From: Sinorhizobium americanum
GTDB lineage: Bacteria; Pseudomonadota; Alphaproteobacteria; Rhizobiales; Rhizobiaceae
Reading direction: 5' to 3'
Length of the DNA stretch: 64,000 nt
NCBI RefSeq assembly: GCF_001651855.1
Contig: NZ_LNQC01000056.1
Span: 62,001-126,000 of the forward strand
This document shows, in pieces, positions 46,968-56,053 of the stretch (position 1 is the first letter of the stretch; the number at the start of each line of letters is the position of its first letter). The notes under the pieces were generated by a model that had not been told where the DNA came from, made no database searches, and saw only the letters and a program-made list of their open reading frames with translations. The translations under genes were made by a program, and so were the position numbers.

Positions 46968-47300
46968 CTTCACCTCCCGTAGGAATAGACGGTCCGATTC
47001 CCGGCACGTTACCAATGCGCAGGAATATTTCCAACACGGCAGCGGGAAGACATCCGCGCAGCGGCGCCATGGCTTCCGCATGGACTGACGATGCTTTTGA
47101 GCGCCCAGCAGGCGGTATCCGCTGTCGCCGAGTTGCAAAAAATGCAACGAAACACTGGATAAACGGCACGAGCCAATGTAACAGGTGTTTCCGGAATCGG
47201 GGCCATTCAAAAGCCTCATTTGGCCAACAGGACGGCGGGCCGACGATACTCACCAGCGGAACGATTGTTCCGTGGCCGGTTTTCAGGAGACGGAATCACA
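46968..47300. other. Divergent intergenic region
   Basis: It lies between the leftward binding-protein gene and the rightward ialB-type gene and should carry both promoters. I see no gene in it. The frames open here lack starts with ribosome binding sites. Confidence 0.4.
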
Positions 47301-47924
47301 ATGATCTTCAAGTCGAACTTCACCAAACGTGCGGGCATGGCAGCACTGGCGCTCTCCGTAGCAGCAGCCGGCGCGCCGGGCATCGCCTCTGCACAGCAGG
47401 GCAAGCCGCCGCAGGGTTGGTTCAAGGTTTGCACGAAGCAGGAGGACAACGACGTTTGCATCGTTCAGAACCTGCTCACCGCCAACAATGGCCAGCTTAT
47501 CACCGCCGTCGGCCTCATCACCGTCTCCGGCAAGGTGAACCGCAAGGTCGTGCAGGTTTCCGTCCCTTCCGCGCGCATGATCCCGCCGGGTGTCCAAATG
47601 CAGATCGACGGTGGCAAGGGCGTCAAGCTCGACTACGCCATCTGCATGCCCGACAAGTGCGTTGCCGAGGCGCCGCTCTCCGATGCACTGATTGCCCAAT
47701 TGAAGAAGGGTAACGAGGTCATCTTCACCTCGGTCAATTTCCAGCGCGCTCCGAACCCGATCAAGATGACGCTGGAAGGCTTCACCGGCGTCTTCGACGG
47801 TGAGCCGATCGAGCAGTCGCAACTCGAAGAGCGTCAACGCCTGCTGCAGGAAGAAATGCAGAAGAAGGCTGAAGATGCCCGCAAGAAGCTGGAAGAGGCG
47901 CAGAAGGCTGCCAAGCAGCAGTAA
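47301..47924 (+). CDS. Invasion-associated locus B (IalB) family protein
   Basis: A 207-residue periplasmic protein. The signal peptide ends GIASAQQ. The IalB domain has GWFKVCTKQEDNDVCIVQNLL, LDYAICMPDKCVAEAPLS and two Cys pairs likely to form disulfides. A charged coiled-coil tail of about 35 residues (ERQRLLQEEMQKKAEDARKK) follows. The family was named from Bartonella, but homologues are common in rhizobia and their role is unclear. CAGGAGA precedes the ATG. It is followed by a strong terminator. Confidence 0.9.
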   Translation: MIFKSNFTKRAGMAALALSVAAAGAPGIASAQQGKPPQGWFKVCTKQEDNDVCIVQNLLTANNGQLITAVGLITVSGKVNRKVVQVSVPSARMIPPGVQMQIDGGKGVKLDYAICMPDKCVAEAPLSDALIAQLKKGNEVIFTSVNFQRAPNPIKMTLEGFTGVFDGEPIEQSQLEERQRLLQEEMQKKAEDARKKLEEAQKAAKQQ

Positions 47925-47945
47925 TCTTCGCTTCCGAAATTGAAG

Positions 47946-47974
47946 AGCGCCCGGTCATCAGCCGGGCGTTTTTT
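47946..47974 (+). terminator. Rho-independent terminator of the ialB-type gene
   Basis: Arms CGCCCGG and CCGGGCG around a seven-base loop, followed by six Ts. Confidence 0.9.
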
Positions 47975-48066
47975 GTTGGATCAACCGAGGCGGATCAAAA
48001 AAGGTGCAAAGGGTTTCCCGCCCGCACCTCGCGTATCACTGGCCGCTTATTCTGACCTGCGATCCG

Positions 48067-48396
48067 TCAGTGTCGATAATCGGACCTCGGCCTGTAGTGC
48101 CCCACATCCGCCTTCTCGAACAGGGCGTCTACCTGGGTGTGGCGGATCGGCTGGTCGCTTTCGTCCGACACCAGGTTCTGTTCCGAGACATAGGCGACGT
48201 ATTCGCTTTCATCATTCTCGGCGAACAGATGATAGAAGGGCTGGTCCTTGCTCGGGCGGATCTCCTGGGGAATGGAGTTCCACCATTCCTCGGTGTTGGC
48301 ATATTCCGGATCGACGTCGAAGATGACGCCGCGAAACGGAAAGAACCGGTGGCGGACGATCTGGCCGATCTCAAATTTCGCGTTTCTTTGTTTCAT
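48067..48396 (-). CDS. hspQ: Heat shock protein HspQ (YccV family)
   Basis: A 109-residue protein of the HspQ/hemimethylated-DNA-binding-like family. In enterobacteria HspQ modulates Lon-dependent proteolysis. The family core is clear: KFEIGQIVRHRFFPFRGVIFDVDPEYANTEEWW, then QPFYHLFAEN and YVAYVSEQNL. The start MKQRNAKF is chosen because AAAGGA lies upstream. It is a single leftward gene between the ialB-type gene and glnA. Confidence 0.9.
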   Translation of the reverse strand: MKQRNAKFEIGQIVRHRFFPFRGVIFDVDPEYANTEEWWNSIPQEIRPSKDQPFYHLFAENDESEYVAYVSEQNLVSDESDQPIRHTQVDALFEKADVGHYRPRSDYRH

Positions 48397-48497
48397 GACG
48401 CAACACATCCTTTCAGACGATTATTTGGGGTGTCGCATGTGGAACATCAATAGGCGCACCAACCTCTAGGAAATGCATCGCTTCTGTCGCAATTGAG

Positions 48498-48529
48498 AAA
48501 AGGCGGGCTTCGATCGAAACCCGCCTTTC
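48498..48529 (-). terminator. Rho-independent terminator of glnBA
   Basis: Perfect arms AAAGGCGGG and CCCGCCTTT around a twelve-base region that can extend the stem. TTTT follows on the minus strand, about 50 bases after the glnA stop. Confidence 0.85.
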
Positions 48530-48580
48530 GCTTTCATCTCGATTGGATCAGCTGCATCTGATGCGCCGATGGCCCCGTCA

Positions 48581-49990
48581 TCAGACGGAATAGTACATGT
48601 CGTATTCGACCGGGTGCGGGGTCATCTCGAAGCGCATGACTTCCTGCATCTTGAGCTCGATGAACGAGTCGATCTGGTCGTCGTCGAAGACGCCGCCGGC
48701 GGTCAGGAACTTGCGGTCCTTGTCGAGGCTTTCCAGCGCTTCGCGCAGGCTGCCGCAGACCGTCGGGATCTTCTTGAGTTCCTTCGGCGGCAGGTCATAG
48801 AGGTCCTTGTCCATCGCCTTGCCGGGGTGCAGCTTGTTCTTGATGCCATCGAGGCCAGCCATCAGCATGGCGGCGAAGGCGAGGTAGGGGTTGGCGGCCG
48901 GATCCGGGAAGCGGACTTCAACGCGCTTTGCCTTCGGGTTGCTGCCGAACGGAATGCGGCAGGAGGCCGAGCGGTTGCGGGCCGAATAGGCCAGCAGGAC
49001 CGGCGCCTCATAGCCCGGGACGAGACGCTTGTAGGAGTTCGTCGATGGGTTGGTGAAGGCGTTCAGCGCCTTGGCATGCTTGATGATGCCGCCGATGAAG
49101 TAGAGGCAGGTTTCGGACAGACCGGCATATTCGTCGCCGGCGAAGGTCGGCTTGCCGTCCTTCCAGATGGAAAGATGCACGTGCATGCCCGAGCCGTTGT
49201 CGCCGAAAACCGGCTTCGGCATGAAGGTCGCGGTCTTGCCATAGGCGTTGGCAACCTGATGCACGACGTATTTGTAGATCTGCATCTTGTCGGCGTTGCG
49301 GACGAGCGCATCGAACTTGACGCCGAGCTCGTGCTGGGCGGCGGCCACTTCGTGATGATGCTTTTCGACCGTGACGCCCATTTCGGCGAGCACCGTCAGC
49401 ATTTCCGAGCGCATGTCCTGGCAACTGTCGACCGGCGGAACCGGGAAGTAGCCGCCCTTGATGCGCGGACGGTGACCGAGGTTGCCGGTCTCATAGTCCG
49501 TGTCGTCGTTTGAGGGCAGTTCGGAGCTGTCGAGTTTGAAGCCGGTGTTGTACGGATCGGCCTTGTACTTGACGTCGTCGAAGACGAAGAACTCGGCCTC
49601 AGGGCCGACGAAGACGGTGTCGCCGATGCCGGATGCCTTGAGGTAGGCCTCGGCCTTCTTCGCCGTACCGCGCGGATCGCGGTTGTAGGCTTCGCCGGAA
49701 ACCGGATCGAGAATATCGCAGACGATGACCATGGTGGACTGGGCGAAGAACGGGTCCATATGGGCCGTTTCCGGATCGGGCATCAGCACCATGTCGGATT
49801 CGTTGATCGCCTTCCAACCGGCAATCGAGGAGCCGTCGAACATCACGCCGTCGGCGAACATATCCTCGTCGACCACGGCAACGTCCATCGTCACATGCTG
49901 CAGCTTGCCCTTCGGGTCGGTAAAGCGCAGGTCGACGAACTTGATGTCGTTGTCCTTGATCTGCTTCAGAATTTCACTGGCAGTCGTCAT
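48581..49990 (-). CDS. glnA: Glutamine synthetase type I
   Basis: A 469-residue enzyme that makes glutamine from glutamate, ammonia and ATP, forming a dodecamer. [23 protein letters not shown], the [14 protein letters not shown]/metal region and [11 protein letters not shown] are all present. The adenylylation-site loop DLYDLPP carries the regulatory Tyr near residue 398. GAGGAA lies before the ATG. It sits 92 bases behind glnB, and the two share an upstream sigma-54-type promoter. The arrangement fits PII-controlled nitrogen assimilation. Confidence 0.97.
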   Translation of the reverse strand: MTTASEILKQIKDNDIKFVDLRFTDPKGKLQHVTMDVAVVDEDMFADGVMFDGSSIAGWKAINESDMVLMPDPETAHMDPFFAQSTMVIVCDILDPVSGEAYNRDPRGTAKKAEAYLKASGIGDTVFVGPEAEFFVFDDVKYKADPYNTGFKLDSSELPSNDDTDYETGNLGHRPRIKGGYFPVPPVDSCQDMRSEMLTVLAEMGVTVEKHHHEVAAAQHELGVKFDALVRNADKMQIYKYVVHQVANAYGKTATFMPKPVFGDNGSGMHVHLSIWKDGKPTFAGDEYAGLSETCLYFIGGIIKHAKALNAFTNPSTNSYKRLVPGYEAPVLLAYSARNRSASCRIPFGSNPKAKRVEVRFPDPAANPYLAFAAMLMAGLDGIKNKLHPGKAMDKDLYDLPPKELKKIPTVCGSLREALESLDKDRKFLTAGGVFDDDQIDSFIELKMQEVMRFEMTPHPVEYDMYYSV

Positions 49991-50082
49991 GGTTTGCAAT
50001 TCCTCGTGTGAGATGACGCAGTTGGAAAATCGGGGCCGGGCGGCCCCCAGGATCGGATGGGGGTATTTGGACGGTCAGTCAA

Positions 50083-50764
<682 letters not shown>

Positions 50765-52240
50765 ATGGGTGACGCGCTCGAAGATATGCTGGTGACGCCG
50801 GTTGAAATGGCGGCGATCGACAAGGACGCAGCCGATTCCGGCATCGACAGTTTCTCGCTGATGCGCTCGGCGGGGCTGGCGGTGTCTGCTGCCGCGCTCC
50901 GGCTGTTCCCGGCCGGCTTGCGCTTTGTCGTACTCTGCGGCCCAGGCAACAATGGCGGCGATGGCTATGTCGCCGCAGAAGCCTTGGCGGAGAGCGGTGC
51001 GCAGGTCGCCTTATATATCCTGGGCGACGCCGATAAGCTGCGAGGCGACGCAGCCAGGGCGTGCAAGGGCTGCCGACTCGCGGGACTGCCCGTCGAGGCC
51101 TACGAGCCGCAGGCGGGCGATATCGTTGTCGACGCGCTGTTCGGGGCGGGGCTCGCCCGCGACCTGCCGGGTGTGGCGCAGACGATTATCAAACGGGTCA
51201 GTGCGAGCCGGATACCGGTCCTGGCGGTCGATCTGCCTTCCGGAATCGACGGACGCAGCGGCGAAGTGCGCGGCGCAAGTTTCACGGCCACCCACACGGT
51301 CACGTTCATGGCGGCGAAGCCGGGGCATGTGCTGATGCCGGGGCGTCAATCATGCGGGACGCTCGAAGTCTTCGATATCGGCATTCCCACTCGGCTTGTA
51401 GCCGCAAGGGCGAGCGACCTGCGGATCAATGGCCCGGCCGACTGGAGACACTATTCCCGCGGTCTCGACGCCGGCACGCATAAATACAAGCGCGGCCATC
51501 TTGCCGTCCTTTCCGGCGGACCGACGTCAACCGGTGCGGCGCGGCTCTCCGCCGCAGCGGGCCTCGTCGCCGGAGCGGGGCTGGTGACGCTCGGCTCGCC
51601 GCCGGAGGCGCTTGCCGCCAACGCTTCGCACCTGACCGCCATCATGCTCAAGGAAGTTGGCAGCGCCGCCGATCTTGCCGAATGGCTGCGCGACAAACGG
51701 CTCAACACGTTCGTGCTTGGTCCGGGTTTTGGCGTCGGCAAGAAGGCGAGGGACTTCGCCCTGATGCTCTGTGACCGCGCCCTGGTCCTCGATGCCGATG
51801 GCATGAGTTCCTTTCAGCAGGGAAGGGAAGAGCTGTTTGACAAGATCGCCGGAAACGGCGGCCAGGTGGTGATGACGCCGCACGAAGGTGAGTTTGCCCG
51901 CCTGTTCCCCGAGATTGCCGCCGATGCCGCACTATCGAAGATCGAAAAGGCACAAGCCGCGGCAAGGCTCAGCCATGCAGTGATCATCTACAAGGGTCCG
52001 GACACTGTCGTGGCGGCGCCGTCCGGCCGAGCGGTGGTGAACGTGAATGCGCCGCCCTGGCTTGCCACTGCCGGATCGGGCGATGTGCTGGCCGGGATCA
52101 TCGGCGCCCATCTGGCGCAGGGTTTTCCCGCCTTCGAAGCGGCCGCCGCCGCGGTTTGGCGCCACGGCGAGGCGGGCATCTGCGCCGGCCGCGCCTTGAC
52201 GGCCGAGAGGCTCGTCGAAAACATTCCGCCGCTTGCCTAG
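50765..52240 (+). CDS. nnr: Bifunctional NAD(P)H-hydrate epimerase / ADP-dependent dehydratase
   Basis: A 491-residue repair enzyme for hydrated NAD(P)H. The N-terminal YjeF epimerase domain has LCGPGNNGGDGYVAA (about residues 57-71) and LPSGIDGRSGEV. The C-terminal ribokinase-like dehydratase has LDADGMSSF, VMTPHEGEFARL, IYKGPDTVV and TAGSGDVLAGIIGA (about 437-450). The ATG at 50765 has no strong ribosome binding site but fits the family length. Its end is 11 bases from the convergent gpt gene. Confidence 0.93.
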   Translation: MGDALEDMLVTPVEMAAIDKDAADSGIDSFSLMRSAGLAVSAAALRLFPAGLRFVVLCGPGNNGGDGYVAAEALAESGAQVALYILGDADKLRGDAARACKGCRLAGLPVEAYEPQAGDIVVDALFGAGLARDLPGVAQTIIKRVSASRIPVLAVDLPSGIDGRSGEVRGASFTATHTVTFMAAKPGHVLMPGRQSCGTLEVFDIGIPTRLVAARASDLRINGPADWRHYSRGLDAGTHKYKRGHLAVLSGGPTSTGAARLSAAAGLVAGAGLVTLGSPPEALAANASHLTAIMLKEVGSAADLAEWLRDKRLNTFVLGPGFGVGKKARDFALMLCDRALVLDADGMSSFQQGREELFDKIAGNGGQVVMTPHEGEFARLFPEIAADAALSKIEKAQAAARLSHAVIIYKGPDTVVAAPSGRAVVNVNAPPWLATAGSGDVLAGIIGAHLAQGFPAFEAAAAAVWRHGEAGICAGRALTAERLVENIPPLA

Positions 52241-52251
52241 ATGGCGGCGGG

Positions 52252-52749
52252 TTAGCCGCGCGTGCCCTTGGCGATCGGCTCCTGATAGGTGAAGCCCATA
52301 TCCCAGGGGAAGTAGATCCAGGTATCCTGGCTCACCTCGGTGACGAAGGTATCGACCAGCGGCCGGCCCTTCGGCTTGGCATAGACCGCGGCGAAATGCG
52401 CCTTGGGCAGCATGGCGCGCACTTCGGCGGCGGTCTTTCCCGTATCGGTCAGGTCGTCGACGATGAGAACGCCGTCGCCGCCATCCTTGGCGATTTCCGG
52501 TGAAATGCCCTTGAGCACCTTCATCTGCCCCTGCGTGTCATAATCGTGATAGGAGGCGATGCAGACGGTTTCGATCATGCGGATATTGAGTTCCCGGGAG
52601 ATGATCGCCGCCGGCACGAGACCGCCGCGGGTGATGCAGACCATGGCCCGCCATTCCTGCCCGTTATCGGCCAACCGCCAGGCGAGCGCACGCGCGTCGC
52701 GGTGAAACTGATCCCAGGATACGGGAAAGGCTTTTTCGGGAAGGGACAT
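52252..52749 (-). CDS. gpt: Xanthine phosphoribosyltransferase
   Basis: A 165-residue purine-salvage enzyme that joins xanthine (also guanine) to PRPP. The PRPP-binding motif [13 protein letters not shown] is at residues ~94-106. [16 protein letters not shown] (about 39-54) and the C-terminal [10 protein letters not shown] base-binding region match the gamma-type Gpt family. It is a single leftward gene, 138 bases downstream of the CinA-type gene. Confidence 0.92.
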   Translation of the reverse strand: MSLPEKAFPVSWDQFHRDARALAWRLADNGQEWRAMVCITRGGLVPAAIISRELNIRMIETVCIASYHDYDTQGQMKVLKGISPEIAKDGGDGVLIVDDLTDTGKTAAEVRAMLPKAHFAAVYAKPKGRPLVDTFVTEVSQDTWIYFPWDMGFTYQEPIAKGTRG

Positions 52750-52887
52750 ATGAGGCGCTCCGATATCTGATCGAATAGGTTGGGAGGCGCTCCTGCGGCG
52801 CTTCCCGTTGGCGAATGCAATACCGGCAAGGAAGCCCGCAGCGCAAGGGCTTGTATGGGCAGGATTTGGCCGCGGTGAGGGGCGAGC

Positions 52888-53643
52888 CTAGCCGCCTTGG
52901 CGCGAGCGTGAGATCGCCTCGATCATCGCGGCCACATCGGCTTCTGCTTCCGCAATCGCCGACTCGTCTCGCCCGCGGATGACGATGTCGGTCGAGAAGC
53001 TCTTGCCGTCGAATTTCGGATAGGAACCGATGCTCGTTTCGGGATGGTGCTTCTGCACCTCCGTCAAAGGAGTGCCGATATCTCCTTCGCCGAAGGGCGA
53101 CCGCACCGTTCGCGACAGAACCGGCGTACCGGTCGGAAGGCTGGGGAGCAGGCTATCGAGCATCGCCTGAAACACCTGCGGCACCCCGGCCATGACATAG
53201 ACATTGCCGATCTTGAAGCCGGGAGCGGTCGATACCGGATTGGCGATGTGGTCTGCGCCGAGCGGCATGCGCGCCATCCGCTTGCGCGCCTCGGTGAAAT
53301 CCATGCCGCGCCGCTCATACATCGCTCCGAGCAGTTCCATCGCCTTCGGATCGTGGACGCATTCAACCCCGAACGCCTTCGAGATCGCGTCGGCGGTGAT
53401 GTCGTCATGGGTCGGTCCGATGCCGCCGGAGGTGAAGACATGGTCGTAGCGTCCGCGCAGCGCATTGACGGCCTCGACGATCGCCTCCTCGTCATCGGCG
53501 ACGATACGAACTTCGCGCAGATCGATCCCGACCATCGTCAGCATGTCGGCAAGGTGGCCGATGTTCTTGTCCTTGGTCCGGCCGGAGAGGAGCTCGTCGC
53601 CAATGGCGAGCATGGCAGCGGTGACAATACTGGCACTGGTCAT
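52888..53643 (-). CDS. CinA/MoaB-like molybdopterin-binding domain protein
   Basis: A 251-residue protein made of the MoCF (MoaB/Mog-like) domain of CinA. Marks are AMLAIGDELLSGRTKDKNIGHLA near the N terminus, VFTSGGIGPTHDDITADAIS (about residues 70-90) and VYVMAGVPQVFQAM. The C-terminal nicotinamide-nucleotide amidase part of full CinA is missing, which is usual for this shorter family. Its exact role is unclear. The start MTSASIV is chosen because CGGAG lies upstream; a long open frame continues further left in transcription direction without similarity. Confidence 0.88.
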   Translation of the reverse strand: MTSASIVTAAMLAIGDELLSGRTKDKNIGHLADMLTMVGIDLREVRIVADDEEAIVEAVNALRGRYDHVFTSGGIGPTHDDITADAISKAFGVECVHDPKAMELLGAMYERRGMDFTEARKRMARMPLGADHIANPVSTAPGFKIGNVYVMAGVPQVFQAMLDSLLPSLPTGTPVLSRTVRSPFGEGDIGTPLTEVQKHHPETSIGSYPKFDGKSFSTDIVIRGRDESAIAEAEADVAAMIEAISRSRQGG

Positions 53644-54111
53644 TTGCGCTCCGGAATGCTTGGGATCGTTCGACACGATCTTACTGCTAGCCCGTTCTGA
53701 TAGCAGCATGCGCGTTGATAAATCTTGCCGGCGGCGGCGATCAAGCGGAATTGCCGGACATCCAAGGCGTTCTTCTTCGGTTACCCGCAACGAGGGTAAA
53801 TTGGTCGGCAAGCAGGGCGCTCATGTGGCGAGCATGCTCGCCATGCGCGCGGACTGATCAAAGTAGAATTAGCCACGTCTGAGCGAGCGCTGCCGCATCA
53901 AGTGGCCGCGCTTGTCGTTGATATCGCTGTCTAATTCTAAAATGGTAGGAGGTGGGCGCACCCTCCCTCAAAAAAGGCACAACTCTAGCCAATTTGTGTT
54001 AACATCGCCCCGTCCGAGGTGGACTGCCACAGGCAAGGAGGAGCAGTGCGGCCGTGCGGCAACGGTCCAATCGGGGGCAGGAATGTCCCTGGACATCCAT
54101 GGGAGTGAAGA
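53644..54111. other. Gene-free interval
   Basis: Open frames here are short or lack starts with ribosome binding sites. It holds the upstream regions of the CinA-type gene (leftward) and of the DUF2188 gene (rightward). I see no repeat or clear promoter. Confidence 0.4.
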
Positions 54112-54354
54112 ATGGCGCGGATCATCTATTCGATCGTTCAACACGACGGAGGCTGGGCCTACAAGGCCGCCGAAGCATATTCAGAGCCCTTTCCCAGTCG
54201 CGAGCTGGCGCTGGCGGCCGCAAAAGCTGCCGCGGCGGAACAGCAAGTTGGCGGCGATGATGAGGAAATCAGCTTCCAGGATGAGCAGGGAAACTGGCAT
54301 TTCGAACACGCTGATGGAGGAGATCGACCTGAAGCAACCGTCGAGGACGGCTGA
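54112..54354 (+). CDS. DUF2188 family small protein
   Basis: An 80-residue protein. Its first 60 residues fit DUF2188, a small alpha/beta domain of unknown function: IVQHDGGWAYKAAEAYSEPFPSRELALAAAKAAAAEQ and then FQDEQGNWHFEH. The tail is acidic. GGGAG lies a few bases before the ATG. The next small gene follows 76 bases later in the same direction. Confidence 0.78.
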   Translation: MARIIYSIVQHDGGWAYKAAEAYSEPFPSRELALAAAKAAAAEQQVGGDDEEISFQDEQGNWHFEHADGGDRPEATVEDG

Positions 54355-54430
54355 GATAGGGGCCTTTGCCTGCTGACCCCTAAAATCCTGCCCGCCCATG
54401 GCGCGAGCGACAGCGCGACGGAGGATATCT

Positions 54431-54649
54431 ATGCACTACAGCGTTCAGATCTTCACCTGGACCGCTCGGGAGGGCGTTCACCAGGTCGGATCGGTCATCG
54501 AAGTCGATGCACCCAACCCGAAGGCAGCCGCAGTGTCGCTGCTCGGGTTACGGCTCGAGGATAACGGCGAGTCGTCGAAACTGGCAGTCCGGGTCTGGCG
54601 CGGCGAAGACGCCCAGAAGGCCGATTGCGACTGTTTCTTCTATCACTGA
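54431..54649 (+). CDS. Small hypothetical protein
   Basis: A 72-residue soluble protein with a beta-rich start (HYSVQIFTWTAREGVHQVGSVIEVDA), an Ala-rich helix and a Cys-containing end (CDCFFYH). GGAGG lies just before the ATG, which decides the start against an in-frame ATG at 54398. I do not recognise the family. Confidence 0.65.
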   Translation: MHYSVQIFTWTAREGVHQVGSVIEVDAPNPKAAAVSLLGLRLEDNGESSKLAVRVWRGEDAQKADCDCFFYH

Positions 54650-54845
54650 GGCGGCGGCCTAAGCATCGGCCCGAAAATCGGAGTCGATTTTCGGAGAGTG
54701 CGATGCGTCGGTTCAAAGACTTGCCGCTTCTTTTGTACGTCCTGATGGATGCACTGCGCTCCGGCTTTTAAAAGGTCGGCTTTGGCATGCTGCGCGAATC
54801 CAAGGAGGCCGCGCGTCGCCGTTTGACGCCGTCACAGGACGCGTC

Positions 54846-55022
54846 TCAGCGCGGTTTTCGCACAAGCATGCCAATCCAGCCCGTCCGGTGTCCGGGCAGG
54901 TCGCGAGCGCGCAGTTCCGCCTGCCGCGCCTCGATGGCGCTGGCGAAGTCGTCCTTCATCGCGTCGATGGCGCGGCGCTTTTCGGCGAGATCCTCGCTGT
55001 CGACCGAAATGTGCTGCGTCAT
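54846..55022 (-). CDS. Small hypothetical protein
   Basis: A 58-residue protein with a charged helix (SEDLAEKRRAIDAMKDDFASAIEARQAELRARD) and a basic end. Its ATG overlaps the stop of the upstream gene (ATGA), so the pair is translationally coupled. That coupling is the best evidence that it is real. The function is unknown. Confidence 0.6.
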   Translation of the reverse strand: MTQHISVDSEDLAEKRRAIDAMKDDFASAIEARQAELRARDLPGHRTGWIGMLVRKPR

Positions 55023-55318
55023 GCCGGCCTCTTCTGGACGAGGGAGCTTTCGATAGACGCGCGGCCTGCCGCCAGCAGCAGGTACTCGTCCCTGGTGCCG
55101 GCCTGATATTCCTCGATCAGCATCCGGCCATATCGCTGCGCCTGGGCGCTCTTGCGCGGCCACCGATACTCGCTACACAGCCGGTCGAAGACGCGCTGAA
55201 GCGCATCGAGGTCTTCCGGCCACAAAGGTGTGCTGCTGGACGCTCGCAACGGACGCACGCCGATCCCCTCTGCCATCGGTGCCAGGACAGTCTTTGGATC
55301 GAATATTGCCAGCAACAC
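55019..55318 (-). CDS. Small hypothetical protein, upstream partner
   Basis: A protein of up to 99 residues, soluble and helical (WPEDLDALQRVFDRLCSEY, AQRYGRMLIEEYQAGTRDEYLLLAAG). The start is a GTG at 55318 with AGGGG 14 bases upstream. An ATG at 55276 is the alternative, with no ribosome binding site. It overlaps the next gene by four bases. I do not recognise the family. Confidence 0.55.
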   Translation of the reverse strand: MLLAIFDPKTVLAPMAEGIGVRPLRASSSTPLWPEDLDALQRVFDRLCSEYRWPRKSAQAQRYGRMLIEEYQAGTRDEYLLLAAGRASIESSLVQKRPA

Positions 55319-55328
55319 GCAAAGATTG

Positions 55329-55350
55329 AACCCCTGGCGAATCAGGGGTT
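55329..55350. repeat. Perfect 8-bp inverted repeat
   Basis: Arms AACCCCTG and CAGGGGTT around a six-base loop, just upstream of the two-gene pair. It has no T run and may be an operator or a transcript hairpin. Confidence 0.45.
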
Positions 55351-55475
55351 AGTGCGAATTTTTGCGCGACTCTCGGTGTAAGATTCGGCTTGAGCATGTT
55401 CGCAGGGACGCACATCAAAAAACGCGCCGACAGCCCTTCCAATCGCTGTTATCGCAAAGTATGCAAACACAGTAT

Positions 55476-55560
55476 GCGGACGTGGCGAAACTGGTAGACG
55501 CAAGGGACTTAAAATCCCTCGCCGCAAGGCTTACGGGTTCGATCCCCGTCGTCCGCACCA
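55476..55560 (+). tRNA. tRNA-Leu (anticodon TAA)
   Basis: An 85-base class II tRNA with long variable arm and encoded CCA. Acceptor arms are GCGGACG and CGTCCGC. The anticodon arm AGGGA-CTTAAAA-TCCCT gives TAA. Phage-type genes begin directly after it, so its 3' end is a plausible attachment site. Confidence 0.95.
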
Positions 55561-55777
55561 AATTGAAATCATTAGACAATTAGCGAAGAGGCGAGGGCGG
55601 CGATACGATCGACGAAGATGGCTTGGCCCTACCTGCGGCCCTACCGGCCCCGGCTTGGCCCACTTAACTATTTTTTCTGCTATCCTTCCGCGTGCCTCGG
55701 TTCGAGGCCGGGGCGTCACGGATCGATCGGGAGAAACGATCCACGGACGCCCTTTGAGTTTTATCGGGAGCACGCCC

Positions 55778-56002
55778 ATGGATGACCTTGCCGAGATCGC
55801 CAAAATGATTCGCCGCCTCGAAGAGACCGGCATGTCGCGCCGAGCCATTGCCGAGGGTGCGAACGTCGGCGCATCCGCTATCAATCCGAGTCTCAGGCTG
55901 GTCAACTCGCTCAAGCGATTTTGCAGGGAATGCCTCGATGCCGATCCGCCTCGGCGGGACGAGCGCTTCGCCCCCGGTTGCCAGCCACGGGCGGGACGCT
56001 GA
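55778..56002 (+). CDS. Small HTH-like protein
   Basis: A 74-residue protein whose first 40 residues read like a helix-turn-helix (IRRLEETGMSRRAIAEGANVGASAIN). The rest is basic and Cys-containing with no family match, which may reflect a shifted or decayed 3' part. GGGAG lies seven bases before the ATG. It may be a regulator of the island. Confidence 0.5.
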   Translation: MDDLAEIAKMIRRLEETGMSRRAIAEGANVGASAINPSLRLVNSLKRFCRECLDADPPRRDERFAPGCQPRAGR

Positions 56003-56053
56003 AACCTCTCCCGAATTCGGGAATGGTCCGAAATGTTTGCGGACTCCGCAAAC

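Noticed and set aside
53912-54376. A 154-codon plus-strand frame overlapping the DUF2188 gene.
   Set aside because: It has no ribosome binding site, and the overlapping DUF2188 frame has family similarity and a good one.
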